Assembly (NCBI GenBank): GCA_964512305.1
Contig: CAZEIW010000232.1
Location: 1-41,627, forward strand
Origin: CAZEIW01 sp964512305
GTDB taxonomy: Bacteria; Pseudomonadota; Gammaproteobacteria; Burkholderiales; Burkholderiaceae_F
DNA length: 41,627 bases
Direction: 5' to 3'
The position numbers were made by a program, and so were the translations under genes. The notes beneath the pieces are model-generated. The model was not told where the DNA came from and did not search any database. It worked only from the letters and a program-made list of their open reading frames with translations. Numbering within the stretch: the first letter of the stretch is position 1; every line of letters starts with the position of its first letter. Positions 26,742 to 34,818 of the stretch are shown one piece after another.

Positions 26742-28016
26742 ATGGCCCACATCGTGATCATCGGCGCCGGCATCGGCGGCATGCCGATGGCCTACGAGAT
26801 GCGCGACCTCGCGAACCCAGGCGATCGCATCACGGTCGTCGGCAATTCGCCCCGCTTCCATTTCGTTCCCAGCAACCCGTGGGTCGCGGTCGGCTGGCGC
26901 CGCCGTGGCGACATCGAACTGGAGATCAAGCCGCCGCTCGAGCGGCGCGGGATCGGCTTCACGCCCGTCGGCGCCCGGCGCGTGCACCCGGCCGAGAACC
27001 GCGTCGAGCTCGCCGACGGCAGCAGCCTGGCGTACGACTACCTCGTGCTCGCCACCGGGCCCAAGCTGGCGTTCGACGAAGTCCCCGGGCTGGGACCCGA
27101 AGGCGGGCATACGCAGTCGATCTGCCACGTCGACCACGCGGTGCGCGCCGAGCAGGCCTGGCAGGCGTTCGTGGCCAGCCCGGGCCCGATCGTGGTCGGC
27201 GCCGTCCAGGGCGCGTCGTGCTACGGCCCGGCCTACGAATTCGCCATGATCATGGACACCGATCTTCGGCGCCGCCGCATCCGCGACCGGGTGCCGATGA
27301 CGCTCGTCACCGCCGAGCCCTACGTCGGGCACCTCGGGCTGGGCGGTGTCGGCGACTCCAAGGGCCTCCTCGAATCGGCGCTGCGGGCCCGCCACATCAA
27401 GTGGATCTGCAACGCCAGGACGACGCGGATCGAGGCCGGCCGCGTGTTCGTCACCGAGCACGACGAGGACGGCAGGCCGAAGAGGGAGCACGAGCTCCCG
27501 TTCGCCTACTCGATGATGCTGCCGGCCTTCAAGGGCGTCGACGCGGTGGCCGGCATCGAAGGATTGGTCAACCCGCGCGGCTTCGTGCTGATCGACGAGT
27601 ACCAGCGCAACCCGAGGTTCGGCAACGTGTACGCGGTGGGGGTGTGCGTGGCCATCCCGCCGGTCGAAGTTACCGCGGTGCCGACCGGCGCGCCGAAGAC
27701 CGGCTACATGATCGAATCGATGGTGACCGCGACCGCGCACAACATCCGGGCGGGACTCGACGGCCGCGAGCCCTGCAAGAAGGCCACGTGGAACGCGGTC
27801 TGCCTGGCCGACATGGGGGACACCGGCATCGCGTTCGTCGCGCTGCCGCAGATTCCACCGCGCAACGTCAGCTGGTTCTCAGAGGGCCGGTGGGTGCACC
27901 TGGCCAAGGTCGCGTTCGAGCGCTACTTCCTGCGCAAGATGCGCCAGGGCACTTCGGAGCACGTGTTCGAGAAGATGGTGCTGCGAGCGCTGGGCATCAT
28001 GAAGCTCAAGCCATGA
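26742..28016 (+). CDS. sqr: Sulfide:quinone oxidoreductase, type I
   Basis: 424-residue FAD enzyme that oxidises sulfide to polysulfide and reduces quinone. The N-terminal FAD motif GAGIGG is at residues 8-13 and ATGPKLAF near 104. The three redox cysteines of the Acidithiobacillus ferrooxidans enzyme are at C128 (TQSIC), C160 (GASCYGP) and C354 (NAVCLADMGD); the first two have the same residue numbers as in that enzyme. An extra cysteine occurs at 302 (VGVCVAIPPVE). The C-terminal amphipathic region (KVAFERYFLRKMRQG) is for membrane attachment. ATG at 26742 begins exactly at the conserved MAHIVIIGAG; upstream in-frame codons would add a nonconserved extension. It overlaps the next gene by 4 nt. 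Confidence 0.95.
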   Translation: MAHIVIIGAGIGGMPMAYEMRDLANPGDRITVVGNSPRFHFVPSNPWVAVGWRRRGDIELEIKPPLERRGIGFTPVGARRVHPAENRVELADGSSLAYDYLVLATGPKLAFDEVPGLGPEGGHTQSICHVDHAVRAEQAWQAFVASPGPIVVGAVQGASCYGPAYEFAMIMDTDLRRRRIRDRVPMTLVTAEPYVGHLGLGGVGDSKGLLESALRARHIKWICNARTTRIEAGRVFVTEHDEDGRPKREHELPFAYSMMLPAFKGVDAVAGIEGLVNPRGFVLIDEYQRNPRFGNVYAVGVCVAIPPVEVTAVPTGAPKTGYMIESMVTATAHNIRAGLDGREPCKKATWNAVCLADMGDTGIAFVALPQIPPRNVSWFSEGRWVHLAKVAFERYFLRKMRQGTSEHVFEKMVLRALGIMKLKP

Positions 28017-28297
28017 CCGCCGACCGCATGCCGGCGGCGATCGATCCATCGAGCCCGCTCGCGAGCATCACGGTGCCCTGGGGCCGGCAGCAGGTGACGC
28101 TGCAGGAAATCCGTTTCGACGGCGGCGGCCTGCCGCTGCTGCGGGTCCGGATCCGCGAAGGGCGCCGTTTCACCGTCTTCGATATCGACGCGCAGACCGC
28201 GCGGCAGTGGGGCGGCTCGATGCAGCAGTGGGCCGCGCGGCAGTTGGACGCCGGCGCGGGCGCCGGAAACGAGGAAAAGACCGATGAGCAAACGTGA
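28013..28297 (+). CDS. Small hypothetical protein between sqr and TusA-like gene
   Basis: 94-residue acidic protein with no signal peptide, membrane segment or cysteine. The core (ITVPWGRQQVTLQEIRFDGGGLPLLRVRIREGRRFTVFDID, about residues 19-58) looks like a compact beta-rich domain. The tail from residue 85 is Gly/Glu-rich and probably disordered. The ATG overlaps the sqr stop (ATGA) and its 3' end overlaps the TusA-like gene by 14 nt, so the three are translationally coupled. I do not recognise a named family; a helper role for SQR or for sulfur transfer is inferred only from position. Confidence 0.75.
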   Translation: MTADRMPAAIDPSSPLASITVPWGRQQVTLQEIRFDGGGLPLLRVRIREGRRFTVFDIDAQTARQWGGSMQQWAARQLDAGAGAGNEEKTDEQT

Positions 28298-28772
28298 GGC
28301 GCCGCACGCCGATATCACGCTGGACGTCAAGGGCGTCAGCTGCCCCGGCCCGCTGGTCGGCGCCAAGCGCCTGGTCGACGATCTCCACGAGGGAGGCATC
28401 CTGCTTCTGATCTCGGACTGCCCGGGGACCGAGGCCGACCTGTTCGCCTGGGCTCGAGTGACCGGCAATCAGGTGATCGACATCGAAAAGCTCGCGCAGG
28501 GAGGGCACGGCTATTACATCCGCAAGGGCAGCACGCGTCATCCCCGCGCCAACGCGGTGCTGGACGCGCGCGGCTCGGTCTGCCCGGGGCCGATCGTCGA
28601 GGCGCGCCGTCTGCTCGCGACGATGAGCAGCGGGGAGGTCCTGCGCCTGGTCAGCGACTGCCCGGGCGTTCGGGGCGATATCGCCGGCTGGGCGGACGCG
28701 ACTGGCATGCAGCTGGTCGATTCCGCCGAGATCGGTCCGGGGCAGTTCGAGTTCTACATCCGCAAAGGCTGA
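28284..28772 (+). CDS. Tandem TusA/YedF-like sulfurtransferase (two fused domains)
   Basis: 162-residue protein made of two TusA-like domains (residues about 10-82 and 88-162). Each has the CPGP active-site motif (C20, C100) and a second cysteine in SDCPG (C46, C126), the latter as in YedF rather than TusA, where an aspartate is usual. Each half ends in YYIRKG or FYIRKG. TusA-type proteins carry persulfide on the CPxP cysteine and in sulfur oxidisers feed DsrE/DsrC; here the donor may be SQR-derived polysulfide. ATG at 28284 overlaps the preceding gene by 14 nt. No rhodanese or dsrE2, common tusA partners, is present nearby. The fold is secure; the role is inferred. Confidence 0.87.
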   Translation: MSKREAPHADITLDVKGVSCPGPLVGAKRLVDDLHEGGILLLISDCPGTEADLFAWARVTGNQVIDIEKLAQGGHGYYIRKGSTRHPRANAVLDARGSVCPGPIVEARRLLATMSSGEVLRLVSDCPGVRGDIAGWADATGMQLVDSAEIGPGQFEFYIRKG

Positions 28773-28803
28773 CCGCCGGCGACGGCGGCACGGACGGCCC
28801 GCG

Positions 28804-29415
28804 ATGCGCATCAAGAACCACTGGTTCCAGAGTGAGCGCCCCAAGAGCACGCGCGAGGTCGCGGGCGCGGCGGCTTTCGTCGCCTGGCGCATCGCGCAGC
28901 GCGTTCTCGCCAACATGCGTGCCGCGGACTTCCAGATCGAACCCGGAGCGCGGTACTTCGACTTCCTGTCGGAGTGGCTGATCTTCCTGGTCCAGATCGC
29001 CGATGCGATGGCGCTCGACCACCTGGGGCCGGAGCAGCGGATCGAATTCACCTCGGCGCTGGCGAACCGCGTCGGTGAGATCCTGGCCGACAACCGCAAC
29101 GATCTGCTCGGTGCGGCCGACGGCGGCGACGACAGCCCGCTCTACAAGGGACGGTTCATCGACCTGCTCAACCTGCGATCGGCCGATTACGCCGATTTCG
29201 AGTGCGGCGACGGCCGGCTCGACTACGGCGTCCTGCGCTACCTGGCCGACCTCGTGCGGCAGGTAGTGGGCGAGCACGATGCGGTCTGGGTTCACGACCA
29301 GGTGATGGAGATCGAGGCGCCCGAGGCGGCGGCGCTGCTGCGCAAGGGGCTGCGGGGCCTGTTCGAAGCCGAGCCGCGCCCGCGGCGGCCGGCGCAGCAC
29401 GCGAGCGGAGATTGA
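28804..29415 (+). CDS. Hypothetical helical protein downstream of the sqr-tusA genes
   Basis: 203-residue soluble protein with mostly alpha-helical, charged composition and no signal peptide or cysteine cluster (one lone cysteine, in FECGDGR). Notable segments are FDFLSEWLIFLVQIADAMA near residue 39, a short hydrophobic helix, and GRFIDLLNLRSADYADFECGDG near 118. A Pro/Arg-rich tail follows residue 190. ATG at 28804 is chosen because the upstream region lacks an alternative start; the Shine-Dalgarno is weak. The gene is 31 nt after the tandem TusA and its stop overlaps the start of the dioxygenase gene, so it belongs to the same plus-strand run. I do not recognise the family and assign no function. 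Confidence 0.75.
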   Translation: MRIKNHWFQSERPKSTREVAGAAAFVAWRIAQRVLANMRAADFQIEPGARYFDFLSEWLIFLVQIADAMALDHLGPEQRIEFTSALANRVGEILADNRNDLLGAADGGDDSPLYKGRFIDLLNLRSADYADFECGDGRLDYGVLRYLADLVRQVVGEHDAVWVHDQVMEIEAPEAAALLRKGLRGLFEAEPRPRRPAQHASGD

Positions 29416-30329
29416 GGACGGCGGCCGCCGTTCGGCCGGCGGCCGCGCCTTCGCCGTTCGCTCTCGACGAGGACGGCGCGTACCGGAGCTGGCGCGACCG
29501 CAAGCTGCTTGCGGCAGAGGCGGCGCACGACGACGCGATCGTCGAGGTGCTCGACCCGCGGCACCTCTCGCCGGCCGAGCGCGCGGCGATCGCGCAGCGC
29601 CTGCGCGGCTCCAACTGGGCGGTCTACGCCGGGCCGGCTCATATCGACGGCGAGCAGGCGGCGCGCGCGGTCGGGATGCAGTTCGGGCTGCGCCGCCTCG
29701 ATCGCAACTTGCTCGCGGGCGGCGACGGCATCAGCCGGATCACCGCGGCCGGGCCCGGTTCGCCCGGCGATCGCGGCGATTTCATCCCGTATACGAACCG
29801 CGCGATCCGCTGGCATACCGACGGCTATTACAACCCGCCCGAGCGCCGCGTCTGGTCGCTGATCCTGCACTGCGTGCGCGGCGCCGCGCAGGGAGGCGGA
29901 AACGCGCTGCTCGACCACGAGATCGCCTACCTGCACCTGCGCGACCTGGCGCCTGAGCTCGTGCATGCGCTGATGGCCGCGGATGCGATGACCATTCCGC
30001 CGCGCGAGGACGACACCGGGGTCGCCCGGGCGGCGCAGACGGGGCCGGTTTTCCACGTCGATCCCGCCAGCGGCCGCCTGCACATGCGGTACACGGCACG
30101 CACCCGCAGCATCGAGTGGAAGGCGGATGCGCCGACGCGATCGGCGGTTGCCGCGCTGGAAGACCTGATGGGCAGCCGGTCGCCGCATATCAGGCGCCTC
30201 GCGCTGCAGCCGGGAATGGGACTGATCTGCCGCAACGTGCTGCATGACCGGTCCGCGTTCGTCGACGAACCCGGAGCGCAGCGGCTGGTGCTGCGCGCGC
30301 GGTATTACGATCAGATTGAAGCGGTGTAG
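29412..30329 (+). CDS. TauD/TfdA-family Fe(II)/2-oxoglutarate-dependent dioxygenase
   Basis: About 305-residue enzyme with a TauD/gamma-butyrobetaine-hydroxylase-like fold. The iron ligands are H135-x-D137 in IRWHTDGYYN and H278 in CRNVLHDRSAF; a downstream arginine (R291 or R295) would bind 2-oxoglutarate. The substrate is unknown; this family hydroxylates sulfonates, betaines or amino acids. The start is uncertain. TTG at 29412 overlaps the previous stop and has GGAG close by, whereas the frame stays open 210 bp further upstream inside the preceding gene. Translation from upstream would give low-complexity Arg/Ala-rich sequence, so it is rejected. It is last of the plus-strand run and converges on the RND pump gene. 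Confidence 0.8.
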   Translation: MRTAAAVRPAAAPSPFALDEDGAYRSWRDRKLLAAEAAHDDAIVEVLDPRHLSPAERAAIAQRLRGSNWAVYAGPAHIDGEQAARAVGMQFGLRRLDRNLLAGGDGISRITAAGPGSPGDRGDFIPYTNRAIRWHTDGYYNPPERRVWSLILHCVRGAAQGGGNALLDHEIAYLHLRDLAPELVHALMAADAMTIPPREDDTGVARAAQTGPVFHVDPASGRLHMRYTARTRSIEWKADAPTRSAVAALEDLMGSRSPHIRRLALQPGMGLICRNVLHDRSAFVDEPGAQRLVLRARYYDQIEAV

Positions 30330-30356
30330 GAGCTAAATTAGCGCGGCACAAACACC

Positions 30357-30474
30357 CCCTCTCCCGCTTGCGGGAGAGGGCGGGGGTGAGGGCGGTTGCG
30401 GCCTGACGATGCAGGCGCCGAAACGTGCCCGATGCGCGCCCTCACCCCTGCCCTCTCCCGCAAGCGGGAGAGGG
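30357..30474. repeat. Two CCCTCTCCC-family hairpins in opposite orientation (copies 3 and 4)
   Basis: Copy 3 is CCCTCTCCCGC-TT-GCGGGAGAGGG at 30357-30380 and continues into GGGGGTGAGGGCG. Copy 4 is its mirror image, with CGCCCTCACCCC leading into CCCTCTCCCGC-AA-GCGGGAGAGGG at 30451-30474. Each forms an 11-bp stem, and the two together make a larger inverted repeat of about 38 bp arms. They fill the space between the dioxygenase stop and the RND pump stop, which converge. This is the arrangement expected of a REP/BIME-like mobile repeat or a bidirectional terminator. Confidence 0.8.
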
Positions 30475-30503
30475 AGAACTGCGGCGCGCCGAGTCCATGC
30501 CGT

Positions 30504-33500
30504 CTATGCCGTCGCGGCTTCAGCAGCCCCCGAGCCCGCAGCCTTCGCTGCCTTCTTCGCATGGTCGGTGCCGAGCAGGACGTACATCGCCGGCACGACG
30601 AACAGCGTGAACAGCGTACCGATCGACAGGCCGCTGAACACCACCACGCCCATCGAGCGCCGCCCGGCGGCGCCGGCGCCGGAGGCGATCACGAGCGGCA
30701 CGACGCCGATCACCATCGCCGCGGTGGTCATCAGGATCGGACGCAACCGCACGCCGGCGGCCTCGATCACGGCGTCCACCTTGCTGCGTCCCGCCAGCTG
30801 CAGCTGATTGGCGAACTGGACGATCAGGATCCCGTGCTTGCTGATCAGCCCCATCAGCGTGACCAGCCCGACCTGCGTGTAGATGTTCAGCGACAGCGCG
30901 AGGTGGCCGAGACCGAACAGGTTCAGGATGCTGCTCATGTTGATGAACAGCAGCGCCCCGAACAGCGCCATCGGCACGGAGACCAGGATCACGACCGGAT
31001 CCCGGAAGCTCTCGAACAGGGCCGCCAGGACCAGGAACACGATGATCACGGCGAAGAACAGGGTGACGACGAAGCCGCCGGACTCCTGGACGAACTGGCG
31101 CGACTGGCCGGAGTAGTCGACCGAGTAGGCGTTGGACGCGACCTCCCGCGTCGTGTCGCGCAGGAACTGCAGCGCTTCGCTCTGCGACACCGCGGGCGTC
31201 GCGACCCCGGCAATGGTGACCGAATTGAGCTGCTGGAAGTGCGTGACCGTCTCCGGGACGACCTTGCTGACCAGGTGGCCGACCGTGCTTGCGGGAATCA
31301 CCGCGCCGCCAGGGGTGCGCAGGTGATAGTCGAGCACCTGGGTCGGGTTGAGGCGGTCGACCTGCTGCACCTGCGGGATCACCTTGTAAGAGCGGCCGGC
31401 GATCGAGAAGTAGTTGACGTAGCCGCCGCCAAGCGCGCCGCTGAGCGCGGAGCCGACGTCGGCCTGGGTCATCCCGAGCGATCCGACCAGATCGCGGTCG
31501 ACCACCAGCGTCGTCTGCGGCTTGTCGATCTTCAGGTCGCCGTCGATGAAGAAGAACATGCCGCTGGCGCGCGCCTTGGCGAGAACCCCCTGCGCGACCT
31601 CGTTCAAGTTCACGAAAGGCTCGGTCGTGGTGATGACGAATTGCACCGGAAGCCCCTGCGAGCCGGGCAGCGGCGGGAACTGGAACGCGACCACGTTGCC
31701 CCCCGCGATGCCGCTCCACTTGCGCTGCAGTTCCTGCTGGATCTGGAGCGCGTTGCGGCTGCGCTCGTTCCAGGGCGTGAACAGGACGCCGCCGAAGCCC
31801 TGGTTGATGCTGGGGAAGCCCGAGATCTGGAACATCTGCTCGTATTCGGGCGTCTTCTTCGCGATATCGAACACCTGCCGCGAATACGTCAGCATCTGAC
31901 CGGCCGTCGCATCGGGCGGGCCGATCAGCTGGTACAGGACGATGCCCTGGTCTTCCTGCGGCGCCAGCTCGAACTTCGAGGTCTCGAACAGGTACACGGC
32001 GGCACCCAGCAGCAGCGCGCCCATGACGACCGTGACCTGCCAGGTCGCCAGCGTGCGCCCCAGCACGCGCATGTAGGACGCGTGCAGGTTGTTGAACTGG
32101 CGGTCGAGGAACTGGACCAGGCGCCCGCTTTCGCCGCTGGACTTGAAGAACAGCGAGCACATCATCGGCGACAGGGTCAGCGCGATCACGCCCGACACCG
32201 CGACCGCGGCGGCGAGAGTGAACGCGAACTCGGTGAACAGCGCACCCGTGAGGCCGCCCTGGAAGCCGATCGGCACGTACACCGCGACCAGCACGATCGT
32301 CATCGCCGTGATCGGGCCGCCGAGCTCGCGCGCGGCGATCAGCGAGGCCTGCATCGGCGTGCGCCCTTCCTCGTTGATGTGCCGGTACACGTTCTCCACG
32401 ACGATAATGGCGTCGTCGACCACCAGGCCGATCGCCAGCACCAGCGCGAGCAGCGTCAGCAGGTTGATCGAGTAGCCGAGCGCGAGCATGCCGAAGAACG
32501 CGCCGATCAGCGACAGCGGGATCGCGACCACGGGCACGATGACCGCGCGCACGCTGCCGAGGAACAGGAACACGACGATGGTTACGATCACCAGGGCCTG
32601 GATCAGCGTCTTCACGACCTCGTTGATCGCGGAATTGACGAACTTCGTCGCGTCGTAGACGATCTTGCCGGTCAGGCCGGCGGGAAACTGAGCCTCGATC
32701 GACGGGAAGACGTCGTGCACCCGCTGCGCGACGTCGAGCAGGTTGGCCTCGGGCGCGACCTTGATGCCGATGAACACGGCGTTGCGGCCGCTGAACGCGA
32801 CGTTGACGTCGTAGTTCTCGGCGCCCAGCGTCACGTTGGCGACGTCCTCGAGCCGCACCATCGCGCCGTTGCTCTGCTTGACGACGAGCTTCTTGAACTC
32901 GTCGACGCTGTGCAGGTCGGTACCGGCCCGCAGGTCGACGCTGACCATCTGACCCTTGCTCGAACCCAGCGCCGCCAGGTAGTTGTTGGCCGCGAGCGCC
33001 GCCGAGACGTCCGCCGCGGTCACGCCGAGCGCCGCCATGCGGTCGGCGTCGAGCCAGGCGCGCAGCGCGAACTGCCGCCCGCCCAGGATCTCGGCGGTCT
33101 GAACGCCGTCGACCGCGTCGAGCTTCGGCTTGACGACGCGAGCCAGGTAGTCGGTCACGCTGTTGCTGGGCAGCACGTCGCTGTAGAACCCCAGGTACAT
33201 CGCGTCGGTGGTCTGGCCGACCTGGACCGTGAGCACCGGCTGCTGCGCCTGCGGCGGCAGCTGGTTCTTGACGGAGGCCACCTGGGTGTTGATCTCGGTG
33301 AGCGCGCGGTTGGCGTCGTAGTTCAGCCGCAGCGTCGCGGTGATGACCGATGCGCCGCTGATGCTGTTCGACGCCATGTAGTCGATCCCCTGGGCCTGCG
33401 CGATCGCGGCCTCGAGCGGCTGCGTGATGAAGCCCGCCACGGTCTCCGCGTCGGCGCCGTAGTACGCGGTGGAGATCGTGACGACCGCGTTCTGCGTCTT

Positions 33501-33614
33501 GGGATACTGGTTGACCGGCAGGCTGGCGACCGACCGCAACCCCAGCACCAGGATCAGCAGGCTGATCACGACCGACAGCACCGGCCGTTCGATGAAGATG
33601 TCCGTAATCTTCAC
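30504..33614 (-). CDS. RND multidrug efflux pump, HAE1 family (AcrB/MexI-like)
   Basis: 1036-residue inner-membrane proton/drug antiporter. The N-terminus (ITDIFIERPVLSVVISLLILVLG) is the first RND helix. The proton-relay aspartates lie in LVLAIGLVVDDAIIVVENVYRHI near residue 400. Two large periplasmic loops and twelve helices fit the length. The GTG start at 33614 has AGGAG eight bases upstream and lies 2 nt after the adaptor stop. Substrate range cannot be read from sequence. It is the last gene of the operon (outer-membrane factor, adaptor, pump) controlled from 36510-36537. Confidence 0.95.
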   Translation of the reverse strand: MKITDIFIERPVLSVVISLLILVLGLRSVASLPVNQYPKTQNAVVTISTAYYGADAETVAGFITQPLEAAIAQAQGIDYMASNSISGASVITATLRLNYDANRALTEINTQVASVKNQLPPQAQQPVLTVQVGQTTDAMYLGFYSDVLPSNSVTDYLARVVKPKLDAVDGVQTAEILGGRQFALRAWLDADRMAALGVTAADVSAALAANNYLAALGSSKGQMVSVDLRAGTDLHSVDEFKKLVVKQSNGAMVRLEDVANVTLGAENYDVNVAFSGRNAVFIGIKVAPEANLLDVAQRVHDVFPSIEAQFPAGLTGKIVYDATKFVNSAINEVVKTLIQALVIVTIVVFLFLGSVRAVIVPVVAIPLSLIGAFFGMLALGYSINLLTLLALVLAIGLVVDDAIIVVENVYRHINEEGRTPMQASLIAARELGGPITAMTIVLVAVYVPIGFQGGLTGALFTEFAFTLAAAVAVSGVIALTLSPMMCSLFFKSSGESGRLVQFLDRQFNNLHASYMRVLGRTLATWQVTVVMGALLLGAAVYLFETSKFELAPQEDQGIVLYQLIGPPDATAGQMLTYSRQVFDIAKKTPEYEQMFQISGFPSINQGFGGVLFTPWNERSRNALQIQQELQRKWSGIAGGNVVAFQFPPLPGSQGLPVQFVITTTEPFVNLNEVAQGVLAKARASGMFFFIDGDLKIDKPQTTLVVDRDLVGSLGMTQADVGSALSGALGGGYVNYFSIAGRSYKVIPQVQQVDRLNPTQVLDYHLRTPGGAVIPASTVGHLVSKVVPETVTHFQQLNSVTIAGVATPAVSQSEALQFLRDTTREVASNAYSVDYSGQSRQFVQESGGFVVTLFFAVIIVFLVLAALFESFRDPVVILVSVPMALFGALLFINMSSILNLFGLGHLALSLNIYTQVGLVTLMGLISKHGILIVQFANQLQLAGRSKVDAVIEAAGVRLRPILMTTAAMVIGVVPLVIASGAGAAGRRSMGVVVFSGLSIGTLFTLFVVPAMYVLLGTDHAKKAAKAAGSGAAEAATA

Positions 33615-33616
33615 GC

Positions 33617-34792
33617 TTAGTGCTCCTGAGGCGTCGGATTCGGATCGTTCAGCGGCGACGTCGCGTTGTTGACGATCAGCGGCGTGCCGTTCCTGAGCTT
33701 GAGCTGCCCGCTGGTCACGACCACGGCGGACTCGTCGACCCCCTTGAGGATCCCGACCTGGTCGCCGCGCGTGGGGCCGGGCGTCACGAACACCTGCTGG
33801 GCGACCTCGACCGGCGCCCCCTTGGCGTCTTTCGACGATTTCGCGATGAACACGGTCGCGCCGTAGGGGTTGTACGCGATCGCCGCCTGCGGCAGCGTGA
33901 TCAGGTGCTGCTTGCCGCCGAGCGATACGCTGGCGCGCACGAACATCCCGGGCAGCAGCTCGCGCTTTGGATTGCGCACAGTGGCCTCGACCTGGATGTT
34001 GCGCGTCGCCGGATCGACCGTGGCGTTGATCGCCGTGACGCGGCCCGGGAAGGTGCGCTGCGGCCAGCCGTCGGCGGTCACGTCGACCGCCTGACCGAGC
34101 GCCATGCGTGCGATTTCCCGCTGCGGCACGTAGAAGTCGATCAGCACCGGATCGATCGTCTGCAGCGTGACGATCTTGTCGCCGGCGTTCAGGTACTGGC
34201 CCGGATTGACGGTCGTGATGCCGACCCGCCCCGCGAACGGCGCGAGGATGGTCTTCTTGGCGAGCGCCGCCTTCAACTGCGCGACCTGTGCCGTCTTCCC
34301 CTTCAGGTCGGCCTGGTCCGCATCGATGGTCGCCTGGCTCACGGCCTGGACTGCGAACTGCTCGCGATCGCGCGCCAGCGTGGTCTGCGCCAGCTCCGCG
34401 GCTGCCTGCATCGACTCGAGCTGCGCGCGCTCGGCGTCGCCATTGAGCTCGACCAGGACCTCCCCCGCCGCCACGTCCTGCCCGGAGCGGAAGTTGACGC
34501 TCCGCACCAGGCCGGCGATCTCGGTGCTGATGTCGACGCCGCGCAGCGCGCGCAGGCTGCCGACGGCCTCGAGCTCGTTCTGCCAGTCCGTGAACTCGGC
34601 CTTCATCGTCGACACGGTCGCCGGCGGTATGCCGCCCGCCGCCATGCCCTTCTTCATCATGTAGTTGCCGAGCAGGTGGTAGCCGACGACGAGGCCGAAC
34701 AGCACCACGAACAGCCCCACCATGACCGCCATGCGGCGCGCGATCCGGGGCCGCTTGGTCCCCGGTGCCGCCTCGATACCCGTCTTTTCCAT
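33617..34792 (-). CDS. RND efflux periplasmic adaptor (membrane fusion protein)
   Basis: 391-residue protein with a single N-terminal transmembrane segment (residues 18-40), a lipoyl-like half motif (VRSVNFRSGQDVAAGEVLVELN near 91), an alpha-helical hairpin (residues 115-175), a second lipoyl half (ILAPFAGRVGITTVNPGQYLNAGDKI near 183) and beta-barrel and membrane-proximal domains. It bridges the pump to the outer-membrane channel. ATG at 34792 is the first codon of the conserved MEKTG start. It sits 26 nt after the outer-membrane factor gene. Confidence 0.93.
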   Translation of the reverse strand: MEKTGIEAAPGTKRPRIARRMAVMVGLFVVLFGLVVGYHLLGNYMMKKGMAAGGIPPATVSTMKAEFTDWQNELEAVGSLRALRGVDISTEIAGLVRSVNFRSGQDVAAGEVLVELNGDAERAQLESMQAAAELAQTTLARDREQFAVQAVSQATIDADQADLKGKTAQVAQLKAALAKKTILAPFAGRVGITTVNPGQYLNAGDKIVTLQTIDPVLIDFYVPQREIARMALGQAVDVTADGWPQRTFPGRVTAINATVDPATRNIQVEATVRNPKRELLPGMFVRASVSLGGKQHLITLPQAAIAYNPYGATVFIAKSSKDAKGAPVEVAQQVFVTPGPTRGDQVGILKGVDESAVVVTSGQLKLRNGTPLIVNNATSPLNDPNPTPQEH

Positions 34793-34818
34793 CGGTAGGA
34801 TCCCGCTTCGAAGGTCGT

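Noticed and set aside
30396..33620. Plus-strand open frame over 1000 codons opposite the RND pump
   Set aside because: Low-complexity Arg/His/Asp-rich translation; the opposite strand encodes a full RND transporter with conserved motifs.
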